DNA from: Myxococcales bacterium
Lineage (GTDB): Bacteria > Myxococcota_A > Polyangia > Polyangiales > Polyangiaceae
Direction: 5' to 3'
Assembly: GCA_012514535.1 (NCBI GenBank)
Contig: JAAZAA010000083.1
Span: 1-40,226 of the forward strand
DNA length: 40,226 bases
Shown here piece by piece: positions 14,956 to 24,061 of this stretch. Numbering within the stretch: the stretch's first letter is position 1; the number at the start of each line of letters is the position of its first letter. The notes below the pieces were generated by a model that was given only the letters and a program-made list of their open reading frames with translations, had not been told where the DNA came from and did no database searches. The translations under genes and the position numbers were made by a program.

Positions 14956-16532
14956 CGGCGCGGCACTACGACGTCGTGGTGCTGGGTCGTTCCATCGGTG
15001 GGCTCGCGGCCGCGGCGTTGCTCGCGCGGCGAGAGTTTCGGGTGCTCGTCCTCGGGCAGGGCCAGGCGGCGCTCACCTATCCCGTGGAGGGGCACCCCCT
15101 GTGCCGGCGCACCTTCACGATGCTCTCGGCGACGTCCCCCAGCTTCCGTCGCATCGTCCAGGAGCTGGCCCAGAGTCAGCGCTTTCGGCGCACGACGGAG
15201 CCGCTGGATCCGATGTTCAGCGTGCTGGCTCCCAGCTGGAGGCTCGAGGTCCCCCCGGACGCGGAGCTGTTCGCCCGGGAGATCGATCGCGAGTTCCCGG
15301 AGATTCGCCAGCTCGTCGACGAGCTGTACGCCTCCTTCGCCGAGGTGAACGGCGCGGCGGACGGCGCCTTCGAGAAGGACGCGGTCTGGCCACCTGGCTC
15401 GCTCTGGGAGCGCCTCGAGACGGGGCGCATCGCCGGGGCGCTGCCGCTCACGGAGAGCACACCGGCGGATCTGCTGGGCAAGTTTCCGCAGACGCACCCC
15501 TTCCGCGACGTGGTGGCGCTCCCGGTGGAGTTCGCGACCCACCTGGACGTGCCGGCCTCGCGGATGCCCGCCTTCGCCCTCGCGCGTCTGCACGGTGCCT
15601 GGACTCGCGGCATCTACTCGCTCCGACGCAGCGAGCTCGATCTCACGGACTTCTTCATCGACCGCATCGAGGCCCATGGCGGCGCCTGTCGCCCCGACGG
15701 ACGCGCCACTCAGCTCATCGTGCAGCGCGGCCGCGTCACCGGGGTCCTCGAGGACGGCGAGGACCAGCCCACCGGGGCCGGCTCCGTCATCTCGTGCTTC
15801 AGCGGCGAGACCTTGGCGGACCTCGCCCACGGCGAGGGGGTGACCCGCAAGGCGAAGGAGAACTGGCCGCGCCTCACCGCGACGGCGGGGCGCTTCGTCG
15901 TGTCGCTCATCGTCGACCGCCGCGCAGTGCCGGATCCCCTGCCCGTCGAGAGCTTCCTCGTCCCCCGCGCCCCCGATCCGAGGCGCCCCGTGGTGCACCT
16001 GCAGCGCCTCGATCGCAGGCTCTACGCGCCCAACCACGACCAGGACGAGGGGGGCGCCCGGACGGCCCTGCTGGTCGCAGAGATCCTCCTCCCGTCCCGC
16101 GGCGCGCTGACGCTCTGGGAGGGGCGCGAGGCGGTGCTCACCACCCTGCGCGAGCACCTGCCGTTCCTGGACGAACACCTGGTGGTCGTCGACTCGCCCC
16201 ACGACGGCCTGCCCGCGTGGACGTACACACGGGACGGCAACCGCCTCGTGCGGCGCGAGATCGATCGCATCCACCTGCGCGGGGTCCGCCCCGGAGCCGA
16301 AGCGATGGAGTGGAAGTGGACGGCAGAACCCACGACCCTCTTCGGCCTCGCCGCCGAGCCCGTGCGCGGGCCCATCCCGGGCACGTACCTCGTCGGCTCC
16401 ACGGTGTTGCCCGCGCTCGGTCAGGAGGGCGAGCTCCTGGCGGCGTGGGGCGCCGCCAAGCTCATCACGAAGGGCGATCGCACGCGGCAGAAGATGCGGC
16501 GCCAGATGTGGACGAAGATCGAGACCGGCTGA
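14952..16532 (+). CDS. FAD-dependent oxidoreductase of the phytoene-desaturase type
   Basis: A 526-residue flavoprotein that begins at a GTG overlapping the purN stop. The N-terminus is a Rossmann FAD motif (YDVVVLGRSIGGLAAAALLA), but the usual GxGxxG reads G-R-S-I-G-G, with Ser where the second Gly is expected. The C-terminal part carries the other FAD contact (GTYLVGSTVLPALGQEGELL) as in CrtI-like desaturases and related amine oxidases. There are no carotenoid genes nearby, and the substrate cannot be told from the sequence. Coupling to purM-purN suggests steady expression, not that it acts in purine synthesis. Confidence 0.75.
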   Translation: MTARHYDVVVLGRSIGGLAAAALLARREFRVLVLGQGQAALTYPVEGHPLCRRTFTMLSATSPSFRRIVQELAQSQRFRRTTEPLDPMFSVLAPSWRLEVPPDAELFAREIDREFPEIRQLVDELYASFAEVNGAADGAFEKDAVWPPGSLWERLETGRIAGALPLTESTPADLLGKFPQTHPFRDVVALPVEFATHLDVPASRMPAFALARLHGAWTRGIYSLRRSELDLTDFFIDRIEAHGGACRPDGRATQLIVQRGRVTGVLEDGEDQPTGAGSVISCFSGETLADLAHGEGVTRKAKENWPRLTATAGRFVVSLIVDRRAVPDPLPVESFLVPRAPDPRRPVVHLQRLDRRLYAPNHDQDEGGARTALLVAEILLPSRGALTLWEGREAVLTTLREHLPFLDEHLVVVDSPHDGLPAWTYTRDGNRLVRREIDRIHLRGVRPGAEAMEWKWTAEPTTLFGLAAEPVRGPIPGTYLVGSTVLPALGQEGELLAAWGAAKLITKGDRTRQKMRRQMWTKIETG

Positions 16533-16568
16533 GCGCACCTCGGAGCCCCGCACCTCGACCGAAGACCC

Positions 16569-17117
16569 ATGCGGATCATCGCTGGAACTTTACGCGGACG
16601 TCGCCTGGTGGCCCCTGCGGGGCTGGCGACACGACCCACGACGGATCGCGTGCGCGAAGCCTGGTTCTCCATGCTGGGCCCCCTCGAGGGCGCCGTGATC
16701 GACATCTACGCCGGCACGGGCGCCCTGGGCTTCGAGGCGTTGTCCCGGGGTGCGCGCTCGGTGGTGTTCGTGGAGAACGCCAAGGCCGCCCTGGTCGCGA
16801 TCGAGCGCAACGCCGCGACCCTCGAGGTCCGCGAGCAGACGACGTTGGTGCGCGCGCCCGTGGAGCGCGCCCACGCGGCCATCGAGCGCCTCGGCCCCTA
16901 CGACCTGGTCCTCACCGATCCACCATGGACCGCCATGGACGCGGCGGAGCGCACCCTGAAGAAACTGCTCCGGGCGGACCTGCTCACCCCGGACGGGCGC
17001 GTCGTGCTCGGCCACCCGAAGGGACGCCCCGTAGACCTCGATCCCCAGAGCGGCCTGGTGCTCACCCAGCGACGCAGCTGGGGCGACTCAGCCGCGTCGT
17101 TCTTCACCCGCGCCTGA
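16569..17117 (+). CDS. rsmD: 16S rRNA (guanine966-N2)-methyltransferase RsmD
   Basis: RsmD methylates G966 of 16S rRNA in the assembled 30S subunit, using S-adenosylmethionine. The 182-residue product has the family start MRIIAGTLRGRRL, TRPTTDRVREAWFSML, the SAM-binding IDIYAGTGALGFEALSRGA, and the catalytic motif at residues 117-120. That motif reads DPPW here rather than the usual DPPY/F. The aromatic character is kept, so activity is likely retained. It lies 36 bases after the FAD oxidoreductase and is followed by a hairpin. Confidence 0.92.
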   Translation: MRIIAGTLRGRRLVAPAGLATRPTTDRVREAWFSMLGPLEGAVIDIYAGTGALGFEALSRGARSVVFVENAKAALVAIERNAATLEVREQTTLVRAPVERAHAAIERLGPYDLVLTDPPWTAMDAAERTLKKLLRADLLTPDGRVVLGHPKGRPVDLDPQSGLVLTQRRSWGDSAASFFTRA

Positions 17118-17119
17118 TG

Positions 17120-17143
17120 GGCGTCCTTCGAGGACGGCGCCCC
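17120..17143 (+). terminator. Hairpin after rsmD
   Basis: GGGC-GTCCT-TCG-AGGAC-GGC-GCCC forms a stem of five plus four pairs with a three-base bulge, starting two bases after the stop codon. No T tract. Confidence 0.4.
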
Positions 17144-17173
17144 GACGCACTCGCGCGCGGAGCGACCCCTCGT

Positions 17174-17179
17174 TATAGT
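17174..17179 (+). promoter_or_regulatory. -10-like hexamer before the AgmX-like gene
   Basis: TATAGT lies 8 bases before the ATG at 17188 in otherwise GC-rich DNA. No matching -35 hexamer is seen. If used, the transcript would be leaderless or nearly so. Confidence 0.3.
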
Positions 17180-17187
17180 GCGGGGCC

Positions 17188-17781
17188 ATGTCCTCGACCG
17201 TGCCCCCTCCCCCCAAGTCCGGCAACGGCGGCTACATCGTGCTCATCGCCGTGATGCTCGCGGCCATCGCGGGGCTCGTCTACTGGAAGGTGAACGCAGA
17301 CGACGTCGAGGTGATCGAAGAGACCCGGACCACTGCGGCGCGCACGGAGGAGCCGACGCCGGTCCTCGACGCCGCGCCCCCACCGCCGCCCCCCGTGGAA
17401 GAGGTGGAGGAAGAGCCGGAGGCGCCCGCCGAGAAGAAGCCGGTCGCCTCCGCCAGCGCGGGCAACGCCGGCTGCTCCGGCGTCTGCCAGGGACAGCTCA
17501 CGGCCGCCGGGGAGAGCGCCCTGCGCGCCAAGGGAGGTCAGGCGCGCGGCTGCTACAACCGAGCGCTCCGGCAGAACGCGACCCTGTCCGGCAAGCTGGG
17601 CCTGAAGGTGCGCATCGGGCCGAGCGGCAACGTGTGCAGCCTGCAGGTCACCGAGGACACCCTCGGGGACGCCTCGGTGACCACCTGCGTCACGCAGATG
17701 TATCGGGCCGGCAAATTCCCGGCGCCTCAGGGCGGCTGCGTCGAAGCGCAGATCCCTCTCAACTTCGTCTCATCCCAGTGA
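17188..17781 (+). CDS. AgmX/PglI C-terminal domain protein
   Basis: A 197-residue inner-membrane protein. The N-terminal membrane segment (GGYIVLIAVMLAAIAGLVYW) is followed by an acidic/Pro linker (EEPTPVLDAAPPPPPP; VEEVEEEPEAPAEKKP). The C-terminal domain of about 85 residues has the AgmX/PglI pattern: GCYNRALRQNATLSGKLGLK, then VRIGPSGNVCSLQVTEDTLG, then CVTQMYRAGKFPAPQGG. The architecture resembles TonB (anchor, Pro-rich span, C-terminal domain). In Myxococcus related domains occur in gliding-motility proteins, but they are widespread in the phylum, so motility should not be assumed. Four to five cysteines in the periplasmic part could form disulfides. The stop overlaps the truA start (GTGA). 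Confidence 0.82.
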   Translation: MSSTVPPPPKSGNGGYIVLIAVMLAAIAGLVYWKVNADDVEVIEETRTTAARTEEPTPVLDAAPPPPPPVEEVEEEPEAPAEKKPVASASAGNAGCSGVCQGQLTAAGESALRAKGGQARGCYNRALRQNATLSGKLGLKVRIGPSGNVCSLQVTEDTLGDASVTTCVTQMYRAGKFPAPQGGCVEAQIPLNFVSSQ

Positions 17782-18620
17782 GCTCGACGCACGGCGGGCC
17801 GACGAATCCCTCGGCCGAGGCCACCCGACCGCGCACGGCGGAGCTGACCACGGGGGTGCTCCTGACCGTGGCGTACGACGGCCAGAACTACTGTGGCTTC
17901 GTCCGGCAGAGCAACGGGCCGTCCGTCGCCGAGGAGCTCGATCGCGCCATCGGCACCATCGACCCTGCGGCGACGTTGGTCAAAGGCGCGAGCCGTACGG
18001 ACGCAGGAGTGCACGCCCGCGCGCAGGCGGTGTCGTTCTCGACTCGACGGGTGATCGCCGCGCGCGGGTGGGTGCTCGCCTTGAACCAGCAGCTGCCCCA
18101 GGACATCGCCGTCGTCCGGGCCGCCCAGGTGCCCCTGGGCTACGACGCTCGCCGGCACGCGCTCTGGAAACGGTATCGATACCTCCTGCACCTCGCACCC
18201 GTCCCCGACCCGTTCCTCGCCGGGCGCGCCTGGAGGATCGGCTATCCTCTCGACCTCGAGCGCATGGCGCGCGAGGCCCGGAGCCTGGTGGGGACCCACG
18301 ACTTCGCCGCGTTCCGCAGCTCCGCGGATCGTCGCGAGACCACCGTACGCGAGCTCACGGAGGTGGACGTCCGCCCGTCCGACCATGGCCCCCGTTGCCT
18401 CGAGATCGTCGTGACGGGCAACCGCTTCCTCCACAACATGGTGCGGATCATCGTCGGCACCCTCGTCGACGTGGGGCGCGGTCAGCTCGCCGCGGGCGCG
18501 ATGCAGCGGGCCTTGCACAGCAGGCGTCGCGAAGATCTGGGCATGACCGCACCGGCGAGCGGCCTCTACCTCGATCACCTCGAGCTGGACGACCGGGGCA
18601 GCGACGCCTGGCCTGGTTGA
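17778..18620 (+). CDS. truA: tRNA pseudouridine(38-40) synthase TruA
   Basis: TruA isomerises uridines 38-40 in the anticodon arm of tRNAs. The 280-residue product begins at a GTG overlapping the previous stop. After a 25-residue unstructured leader come VLLTVAYDGQNYCGF, the catalytic loop GASRTDAGVHARAQ (Asp75), ALNQQLPQDIAV, WKRYRYLL, and GNRFLHNMVRIIVGTLVDVGRG. All are TruA hallmarks. The C-terminus (MTAPASGLYLDHLEL) is also typical. The coupling with the AgmX-like gene is probably a matter of genome packing. Confidence 0.95.
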   Translation: MSSTHGGPTNPSAEATRPRTAELTTGVLLTVAYDGQNYCGFVRQSNGPSVAEELDRAIGTIDPAATLVKGASRTDAGVHARAQAVSFSTRRVIAARGWVLALNQQLPQDIAVVRAAQVPLGYDARRHALWKRYRYLLHLAPVPDPFLAGRAWRIGYPLDLERMAREARSLVGTHDFAAFRSSADRRETTVRELTEVDVRPSDHGPRCLEIVVTGNRFLHNMVRIIVGTLVDVGRGQLAAGAMQRALHSRRREDLGMTAPASGLYLDHLELDDRGSDAWPG

Positions 18621-18768
18621 ACCTGTCGCGCGCGACCGATCGGCTGCGGGAGAAATGATTGCGATTCCAGGGAGGAAGCGCCGCTCACGTCGAGAGCGAC
18701 GCCCGCGCGCGCCGCTCCTGTGAAGGCGATTTCGCAGTCATCGGTTATCGAGACACCGCGTGGGCGCG

Positions 18769-18797
18769 TTGACCCACTTGCTGGGGTCGCCTAGCTT
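18769..18797 (+). promoter_or_regulatory. Sigma-70-type promoter of the SPT-like gene
   Basis: TTGACC (18769-18774), a 17-base spacer and TAGCTT (18792-18797), 29 bases before the ATG. It lies in the 206-base gap after truA, where no other feature is seen. Confidence 0.6.
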
Positions 18798-18826
18798 TCG
18801 CCTGGCCTACGCCTCTTCGAGCCACC

Positions 18827-20404
18827 ATGAGCTTCAAAAACAAGATCGTCGAGCAGGGCCGCCGAGCCCTCACGAATCCTGCGATCATGCGTTGGGTCAC
18901 GGACGACCGCGTCATGAGAGCCGCCGAAGGTTTCATGGACGCCCCCACGCGCGTGAAAGCCGCCTGGGCCATCCTGAAGAACGGCTACGAGCTGCCGAAC
19001 GTCGACCCAGCCCTCGACGACACGCCGGGCCAACCCACGAACGGGTCATCGAAGGACAACGGCCACACCAACGGCTCGACCGTCGCCGGCGCGTCCCTGG
19101 ACGGCTCGGGGGTCACGACCACCGAGCGGGCGCCCAGCATCACCCACGGCTCCGAGGACATGCAGGAGTCGATGAACGAGCGCAGGTCCCTCGCCTCCAT
19201 CGGCGGCAAGGACGTGCTCGAGAAGTGCTTCAAATTCACGGCGGCGGACAACGCCCGCAAGCGGGGCATCTACCCGTTCTTCCGGCCTCTGGACCTGAAC
19301 GACGGCCCCGAGGCGCAGATCGACGGCAAGCGCGTCGTGATGTTCGGCTCGAACAACTACCTGGGCCTCACCACGCACCCCAAGGTTCGTGAAGCAGCCA
19401 AGGCGGCGATCGATCGCTTCGGCACCAGCATGACCGGTTCGCGGCTCGTCAACGGCTCGATGAAGCTGCACGAGGAGTTCGAGGAGAAGCTCGCGGACTG
19501 GTTCGGCAAGGAAGCGGCCCTCGTGTTCACCACCGGCTACCAGGTGAACATCGCCACCTGCTCCGCCTTGCTCTCGAACAAGAACAGCGTCGCGGTCATC
19601 GATCGCAACGTGCACGCGTCCCTCTACGACGGGGTGCGCCTCGGTCAGGCCGCGGGCGCGCGCAGCATCCGCTACAAGCACAACGACGCGGAGGCCCTCG
19701 ACAAGGCCCTCGACCGACTGGGCGATCACGACGGCGCGCTCGTCATCACCGACGGCGTGTTCAGCGCCGAAGGCGAGATCGCCAAGCTCGACGAGCTGGT
19801 CCCGGTGGTGAAGAAGCACGGTGCGCGGCTCTTCGTCGACGACGCCCACGCCCTGGGGGTCATCGGTCCTGAGGGGCGCGGCACCGCACATCACTTCGGC
19901 GTCGCAGACCAGGTGGACCTCATCGGCGGGACCTTCTCGAAGTCCTTTGCCAGCATCGGCGGCTACCTGGTAGGCGAGCGCAAGGTGCTCGACTACGTGC
20001 GCCATTTCGCGCCGAGCTTCATGTTCGCTGCGAGCGCCGCGCCCGCAGCCATCGCGGCGGCGATGGCCGCCTTCGACGTGATGCGCGAAGAGCAGTGGCG
20101 CATCGAGAAGCTCCACGAGAACTTCACCTACATGCGCGACGAGCTCCGCAACCTCGGCTTCGAGCTGGGCACGACGGAGACCGCCGTCATCCCCATCTAC
20201 ATCCGGCAGGATCTGCGCACCATCATGATGTGGCGCGATCTCCTGGAGGAGTACGGGGTCTACACGAACCCCTTCATCTCCCCCGGCGTGCCCCCGAAGA
20301 GCGCCATGCTGCGGACCAGCTACATGGCGACCCACGAGCGCAGCCACCTGGATCGAGGCCTCGAGGCGTTCGCGAAGGTGGGCAAGAAGTACGGCGTCAT
20401 CTGA
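18827..20404 (+). CDS. spt: Serine palmitoyltransferase-like alpha-oxoamine synthase with an N-terminal extension
   Basis: A PLP enzyme of 525 residues that should condense an amino acid with an acyl thioester; for SPT, serine and palmitoyl thioester to 3-ketosphinganine. The catalytic core starts near residue 130. It has GSNNYLGL (174-181), MTGSRLVNGS, the cofactor-stacking His in HASLYDG (263), DDAHALG (Asp339, His341) and the Schiff-base lysine in GGTFSKSFASIGG (372). The GTFSKS form is the one seen in SPTs; KBL and BioF enzymes usually differ. About 60 residues precede the core as an amphipathic helical block (NPAIMRWVTDDRVMRAAEGF), then a Gly/Asn/Thr-rich linker. This is about 120 residues longer than typical bacterial SPT. 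Alternatives are 2-amino-3-ketobutyrate CoA ligase or a secondary-metabolite synthase. Confidence 0.8.
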   Translation: MSFKNKIVEQGRRALTNPAIMRWVTDDRVMRAAEGFMDAPTRVKAAWAILKNGYELPNVDPALDDTPGQPTNGSSKDNGHTNGSTVAGASLDGSGVTTTERAPSITHGSEDMQESMNERRSLASIGGKDVLEKCFKFTAADNARKRGIYPFFRPLDLNDGPEAQIDGKRVVMFGSNNYLGLTTHPKVREAAKAAIDRFGTSMTGSRLVNGSMKLHEEFEEKLADWFGKEAALVFTTGYQVNIATCSALLSNKNSVAVIDRNVHASLYDGVRLGQAAGARSIRYKHNDAEALDKALDRLGDHDGALVITDGVFSAEGEIAKLDELVPVVKKHGARLFVDDAHALGVIGPEGRGTAHHFGVADQVDLIGGTFSKSFASIGGYLVGERKVLDYVRHFAPSFMFAASAAPAAIAAAMAAFDVMREEQWRIEKLHENFTYMRDELRNLGFELGTTETAVIPIYIRQDLRTIMMWRDLLEEYGVYTNPFISPGVPPKSAMLRTSYMATHERSHLDRGLEAFAKVGKKYGVI

Positions 20405-20442
20405 GGTCGGCGAGGCGACGGCCGCGACGAAGGAGCACCCGC

Positions 20443-21183
20443 GTGACGAAGAGATCGAGCTCCCTGGTCCTGCTCTTGGCCGTCGCTTGCTCCCCCGCCG
20501 CGGCGCCGGAGGCGAGCACGCCGGACGCGGCGGACTCCGCCCGCGTCGCGCCGTCTCCGGGCGAGCCAGTCACGGACGACGCTGCCCAAGACTCTGTCCA
20601 AGACGACTCGGACCAGGACGAGGCGCCTGCAACCGCTCCCGGCGGTGAGCCAGAGAGCTCCGAGGCGACCTCCGACGCTCCGGTGCCCTCGCGGGACGTC
20701 ATCTACAAGGTCACCCCGGAGGGTCTCGTCGTGGAGGCGGACGGTGTCCGCTTTCTACCCAAGGCCCAGCCCGTGAAGCTCGCCAACGGCGGCTATGGCA
20801 TCCGCTTGGAGGTGACCGCGCGGGTCGTCGACGAGCGCACGCACACCCTGCTGGGTCATGCCCACGGCCCCCTCAGCATCGCGGCGCTCATCGAAGACGG
20901 AAAGGGCCAACAGAAGGCGCGCCACGCCGACAGCCGCGGCGATGGCCCGCGAGCGGGCGAGCTGGAGATCCTGCAACCGGGCCAGGACGTCGTGCTCACG
21001 CGCAGCTGGCCCTCCGGCAGCGTGAAGGGCCCCCTGTGGTGGGGTCAAAAGGTGCGCTTGCAGGTAGGGCTCTGGGGTCTCGGGGCCGACGACGAGGCGC
21101 CGCGGCCGCTGCGCAAGTTGTGCACCGTCGACATGGTCGCGGGCGCCAAGCCCGTCGCCGTGGTGAGCCCGCCAGAGCTCTGA
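20443..21183 (+). CDS. Putative lipoprotein
   Basis: A 246-residue protein beginning at a GTG with AGGAG at 20431-20435. The signal peptide VTKRSSSLVLLLAVAC ends in lipobox AVAC. A long acidic low-complexity linker follows (about 18-80; PGEPVTDDAAQDSVQDDSDQ), then a domain of about 160 residues, predicted beta-rich (VEADGVRFLPKAQPVKLANG; RLEVTARVVDERTHTLLG). No family recognised. It lies 38 bases after the SPT-like gene on the same strand and may be co-transcribed, which does not by itself link it to lipid synthesis. Confidence 0.7.
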   Translation: MTKRSSSLVLLLAVACSPAAAPEASTPDAADSARVAPSPGEPVTDDAAQDSVQDDSDQDEAPATAPGGEPESSEATSDAPVPSRDVIYKVTPEGLVVEADGVRFLPKAQPVKLANGGYGIRLEVTARVVDERTHTLLGHAHGPLSIAALIEDGKGQQKARHADSRGDGPRAGELEILQPGQDVVLTRSWPSGSVKGPLWWGQKVRLQVGLWGLGADDEAPRPLRKLCTVDMVAGAKPVAVVSPPEL

Positions 21184-21202
21184 CCTTCGGGCGTCGAGCG
21201 GC

Positions 21203-22489
21203 TCAGTGCTCGTGCTGGGGCGCCGGCACGAAGGCGAGGATCACACCGAGCACCGCCAACATCGCGACGTAGTGGGCGGGCGCCATCACGTCCTGCTCGA
21301 CCCATAGGGTCAGGACCATCGGTGTCAGTCCACCGAAGATCGCGTAAGCCAGGTTGTACGAAAACGACATCCCCGAGAAGCGGATGACGGCCGGGAAGGC
21401 GCGCACGAGCAGGTAGGGGATGGCGCCGACCGTCCCCACGAAGAAGCCGACGAGGGTGTAGTCGAGGAGGAGCGCGTCCGGCTGGGCGAGCCCTCCGTAA
21501 AACCGGTAGCTCGTCCACATGAGCCCCAGGGAACCAACGCCGAGCGCGACGCGGGGCCCCCACCGATCCGCCAGGACACCGAAGACGACGCATCCGACGG
21601 TCAGCGCGACCACGGCGACGCTGTTGGCCTGGAGAGCGCTCTGGGCCGAGATCTCGAACGAGCCCTGGAGGTACGTCGGCGTGAAGAGGATGACGACGAC
21701 CACCGCCGCCGAGAGCACCCACGTCAGCAGCATGCAGAAGGTCACGGCGCCCAGGTGCCGGCGCAGCGTGGTCTTCAGGGGCAACTCGCTGGCCAGCGTC
21801 TTCTTCTCCTGCATCGCTCGGAAGACCGGGGTCTCCTCCAGGAAGCGACGGAGATAAACGGCCAAGATGCCGAAGCCGCCGCCGAGCAGGAAAGGGATGC
21901 GCCACGCGAAGTCGAACACCTCTTCGGGCGTGAAGCGCGTGTTGATGGCGGTGGCCACCAGGGAGCCCAGCAGGATGCCGAAGGTCAATCCTGCCGTGAG
22001 TGTCCCGACGGCGAAGCCGGTGTGCCGGGCCGGCACGTGCTCGGAGACGAACACCCAAGCGCCGGGAACCTCTCCGCCGATCGCGGCCCCTTGCAAGATG
22101 CGCAAGAGGAGCAGCAACACCGGCGCGATCGCGCCGAGCGTCGCATAGGTGGGCAGCAGGCCCATGGCGAGGGTCGGCACCGCCATGAGGATGATGCTGA
22201 AGGTGAACATGCGCTTGCGGCCGAGCAGGTCACCGAAATGGGCGATCACGATGCCGCCGATGGGCCGCGCCAGATAGCCGGCAGCAAAGATCCCGAAGGT
22301 CTGGAGCTGACGGAGCCACTCGGGCAAGTCGTCCGGGAAGAACGCGGCCCCGATCACCTTCGCGAAAAATACGAAGACGACGAAGTCGTAGAATTCGAGC
22401 GCCCCTCCCAGCGCAGCGAGGGCCAACGTCCGATAGTCACGCCGCCCGAGCGAACGGTGTGCGGGGTGAAGCGGGGGCACTGACGTCAT
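21203..22489 (-). CDS. MFS transporter, metabolite:H+ symporter (MHS) type
   Basis: A 428-residue inner-membrane carrier with about twelve hydrophobic segments. The first segment, LAALGGALEFYDFVVFVFFA, is the MHS/ProP-ShiA-type signature. The GDLLGRKRMF loop between TM2 and TM3 is the usual MFS motif, repeated in weaker form as GVLADRWGPRVAL. Known members move dicarboxylates, citrate, shikimate, proline or betaine; the substrate here is open. The ATG at 22489 is chosen; codons further upstream lie in the divergent promoter region shared with the CNNM gene. Convergent with the lipoprotein gene at 20443, with only 19 bases between stops. Confidence 0.88.
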   Translation of the reverse strand: MTSVPPLHPAHRSLGRRDYRTLALAALGGALEFYDFVVFVFFAKVIGAAFFPDDLPEWLRQLQTFGIFAAGYLARPIGGIVIAHFGDLLGRKRMFTFSIILMAVPTLAMGLLPTYATLGAIAPVLLLLLRILQGAAIGGEVPGAWVFVSEHVPARHTGFAVGTLTAGLTFGILLGSLVATAINTRFTPEEVFDFAWRIPFLLGGGFGILAVYLRRFLEETPVFRAMQEKKTLASELPLKTTLRRHLGAVTFCMLLTWVLSAAVVVVILFTPTYLQGSFEISAQSALQANSVAVVALTVGCVVFGVLADRWGPRVALGVGSLGLMWTSYRFYGGLAQPDALLLDYTLVGFFVGTVGAIPYLLVRAFPAVIRFSGMSFSYNLAYAIFGGLTPMVLTLWVEQDVMAPAHYVAMLAVLGVILAFVPAPQHEH

Positions 22490-22640
22490 GGGAGGGAGCG
22501 TCGATTGAGGGGGGAGGGCAGCTCGATGGCTCAATTTCCGGACTTTCGCAAGGCTTTCGCGAGCGCCGTGTCCTCCAGGCACCGACGTCGGAGCCGCCCT
22601 GTGAGGCTCCACGCCGCCTCGTGCTAAGGATAGGGCTGGC

Positions 22641-24059
22641 ATGCCAACGGGAGACGCACTGGTCGTCGGGCTGTTGATCGCCGTGAACGCGCTCTACGTC
22701 GCCGCAGAGTTCGCCGCGGTGGCGGTCCAGAAGAGCCAGCTCCTCCCCCTCGCCAAGAGCGGCAGCAAGCGCGCTGAGGGCCTTCTCGCCCTGCAGGAAA
22801 ATCGCGTCGAGCTCGATCGCTACATCGCCGCCTGCCAGATCGGCATCACCCTCTCGAGCCTGGTCGTCGGAGCCTATGGGCAGGCGCGGATCGCCCCTGG
22901 GCTCGGCGTTTGGCTCGAGCAGGAGCTCGGCTGGAGCGCCGTCTCGGCGGGATCGGCCGCCATCACCCTGGTGCTGCTCGTCCTGACCCTGTCGCAGGTC
23001 GTCCTGGGCGAGCTGGTGCCGAAGTCCCTCGCCCTGCAGTTCCCCGAGCGCACCGCCCTCGCGACCTACGTGCCGACGCGTTGGTCCGTCTCGCTCTATC
23101 GCGGCTTCATCTGGCTGCTCAACGGGAGCGGCCTCGTCTTGCTGAGGCCGTTCGGGGTGAAGCCGGGAGGCACCCAACACGTCCACTCACTCGCGGAGAT
23201 CCGCATCTTGCTCGCGGAGTCCCACAAGGCGGGCTCATTGACGCCCGCGGCGCACAAACGCCTGGAGCGCGGGCTCCAGCTGTCCAACCGCACCGTGCGC
23301 CAGATGATGACGCCCCGGAACGAGATCTACGCCCTCGAGGTCTCCACGCCCGCGGACGAGGCTCTTCGGAAGCTCCTCGAGAGCCCCTACAGCAGGGTGC
23401 TCATCTACAGGGAGTCCCTCGATCAGGTGCTCGGCGCAGTGAACACCAAGGACGTCGTGAGCTGGTTCGCCGTGCGCGGAGAGCTGCCGCCCCTCGAGCG
23501 AATGCTCCGCAAGATGCCCTTCGTCCCCGAGTACCTCCGGGCGCCTCGGCTGGTGCGCTTCCTCCAGGAGAAGCAGAGCTCGAAGGCGATCGTCGTCGAC
23601 GAGTTCGGCGGCGTCCAAGGCATCATCAGCATCGAGGACGTGCTCGGACAGCTGTTCGGGGACATCGGCGACGAGCTGAAGCAGCCCGAGCCAGGCGTGG
23701 AGCGGCTCGAAGACGGGAGGGTGCGGCTGCCCGGATCCCTGACGCTGGACGAGGCGGAGCCTTGGATCGGGGCGCGCTGGGAGGGGAGCTCCGCGACCGT
23801 CGGTGGGCACATCCTGGCTCACCTCGGGCGCTGGCCGACCGAAGGCGAGACCCTGGAGATCGACGGGGTCGACGTCACGGTGACGGAGATGAGCCCCACC
23901 GCGGTCCGATGGGTCGTCGCGCGCCCCCGCCACGGCGCCTCGGAGCCGGGGTCCTCCGAGGAAGCGGAAGGAGCCGAGCACCCGGAGGCGCCTCCGCTCG
24001 AAGCCAGCGCTGCGCAGGCGAGGTCGTCCGAAGGGGCGCGGACGCGGGAGGAAGACTGA
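22641..24059 (+). CDS. CNNM/CBS-domain membrane protein (HlyC/CorC family), first copy
   Basis: A 472-residue protein with the CNNM (DUF21) membrane domain at about 1-180 ([53 protein letters not shown]). A CBS pair follows (about 200-350; [38 protein letters not shown]) and then a CorC/HlyC C-terminal domain. The final 50 residues are Glu/Ala-rich and disordered. Members act in Mg2+ or Co2+ export or regulation; older hemolysin labels are misleading. TAAGGAT at 22625-22631 may be a -10 element close to the start. The next gene is a paralog that starts two bases after this stop. Confidence 0.9.
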   Translation: MPTGDALVVGLLIAVNALYVAAEFAAVAVQKSQLLPLAKSGSKRAEGLLALQENRVELDRYIAACQIGITLSSLVVGAYGQARIAPGLGVWLEQELGWSAVSAGSAAITLVLLVLTLSQVVLGELVPKSLALQFPERTALATYVPTRWSVSLYRGFIWLLNGSGLVLLRPFGVKPGGTQHVHSLAEIRILLAESHKAGSLTPAAHKRLERGLQLSNRTVRQMMTPRNEIYALEVSTPADEALRKLLESPYSRVLIYRESLDQVLGAVNTKDVVSWFAVRGELPPLERMLRKMPFVPEYLRAPRLVRFLQEKQSSKAIVVDEFGGVQGIISIEDVLGQLFGDIGDELKQPEPGVERLEDGRVRLPGSLTLDEAEPWIGARWEGSSATVGGHILAHLGRWPTEGETLEIDGVDVTVTEMSPTAVRWVVARPRHGASEPGSSEEAEGAEHPEAPPLEASAAQARSSEGARTREED

Positions 24060-24061
24060 CC

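Noticed and set aside
15101-17254. 717-residue frame overlapping the FAD oxidoreductase and rsmD
   Set aside because: Arg/Pro-rich composition and complete overlap with two recognised genes on the same strand in another phase.
17188-17781. Calling the AgmX-like protein a gliding-motility protein
   Set aside because: The domain is widespread in the phylum and no motility gene is nearby.
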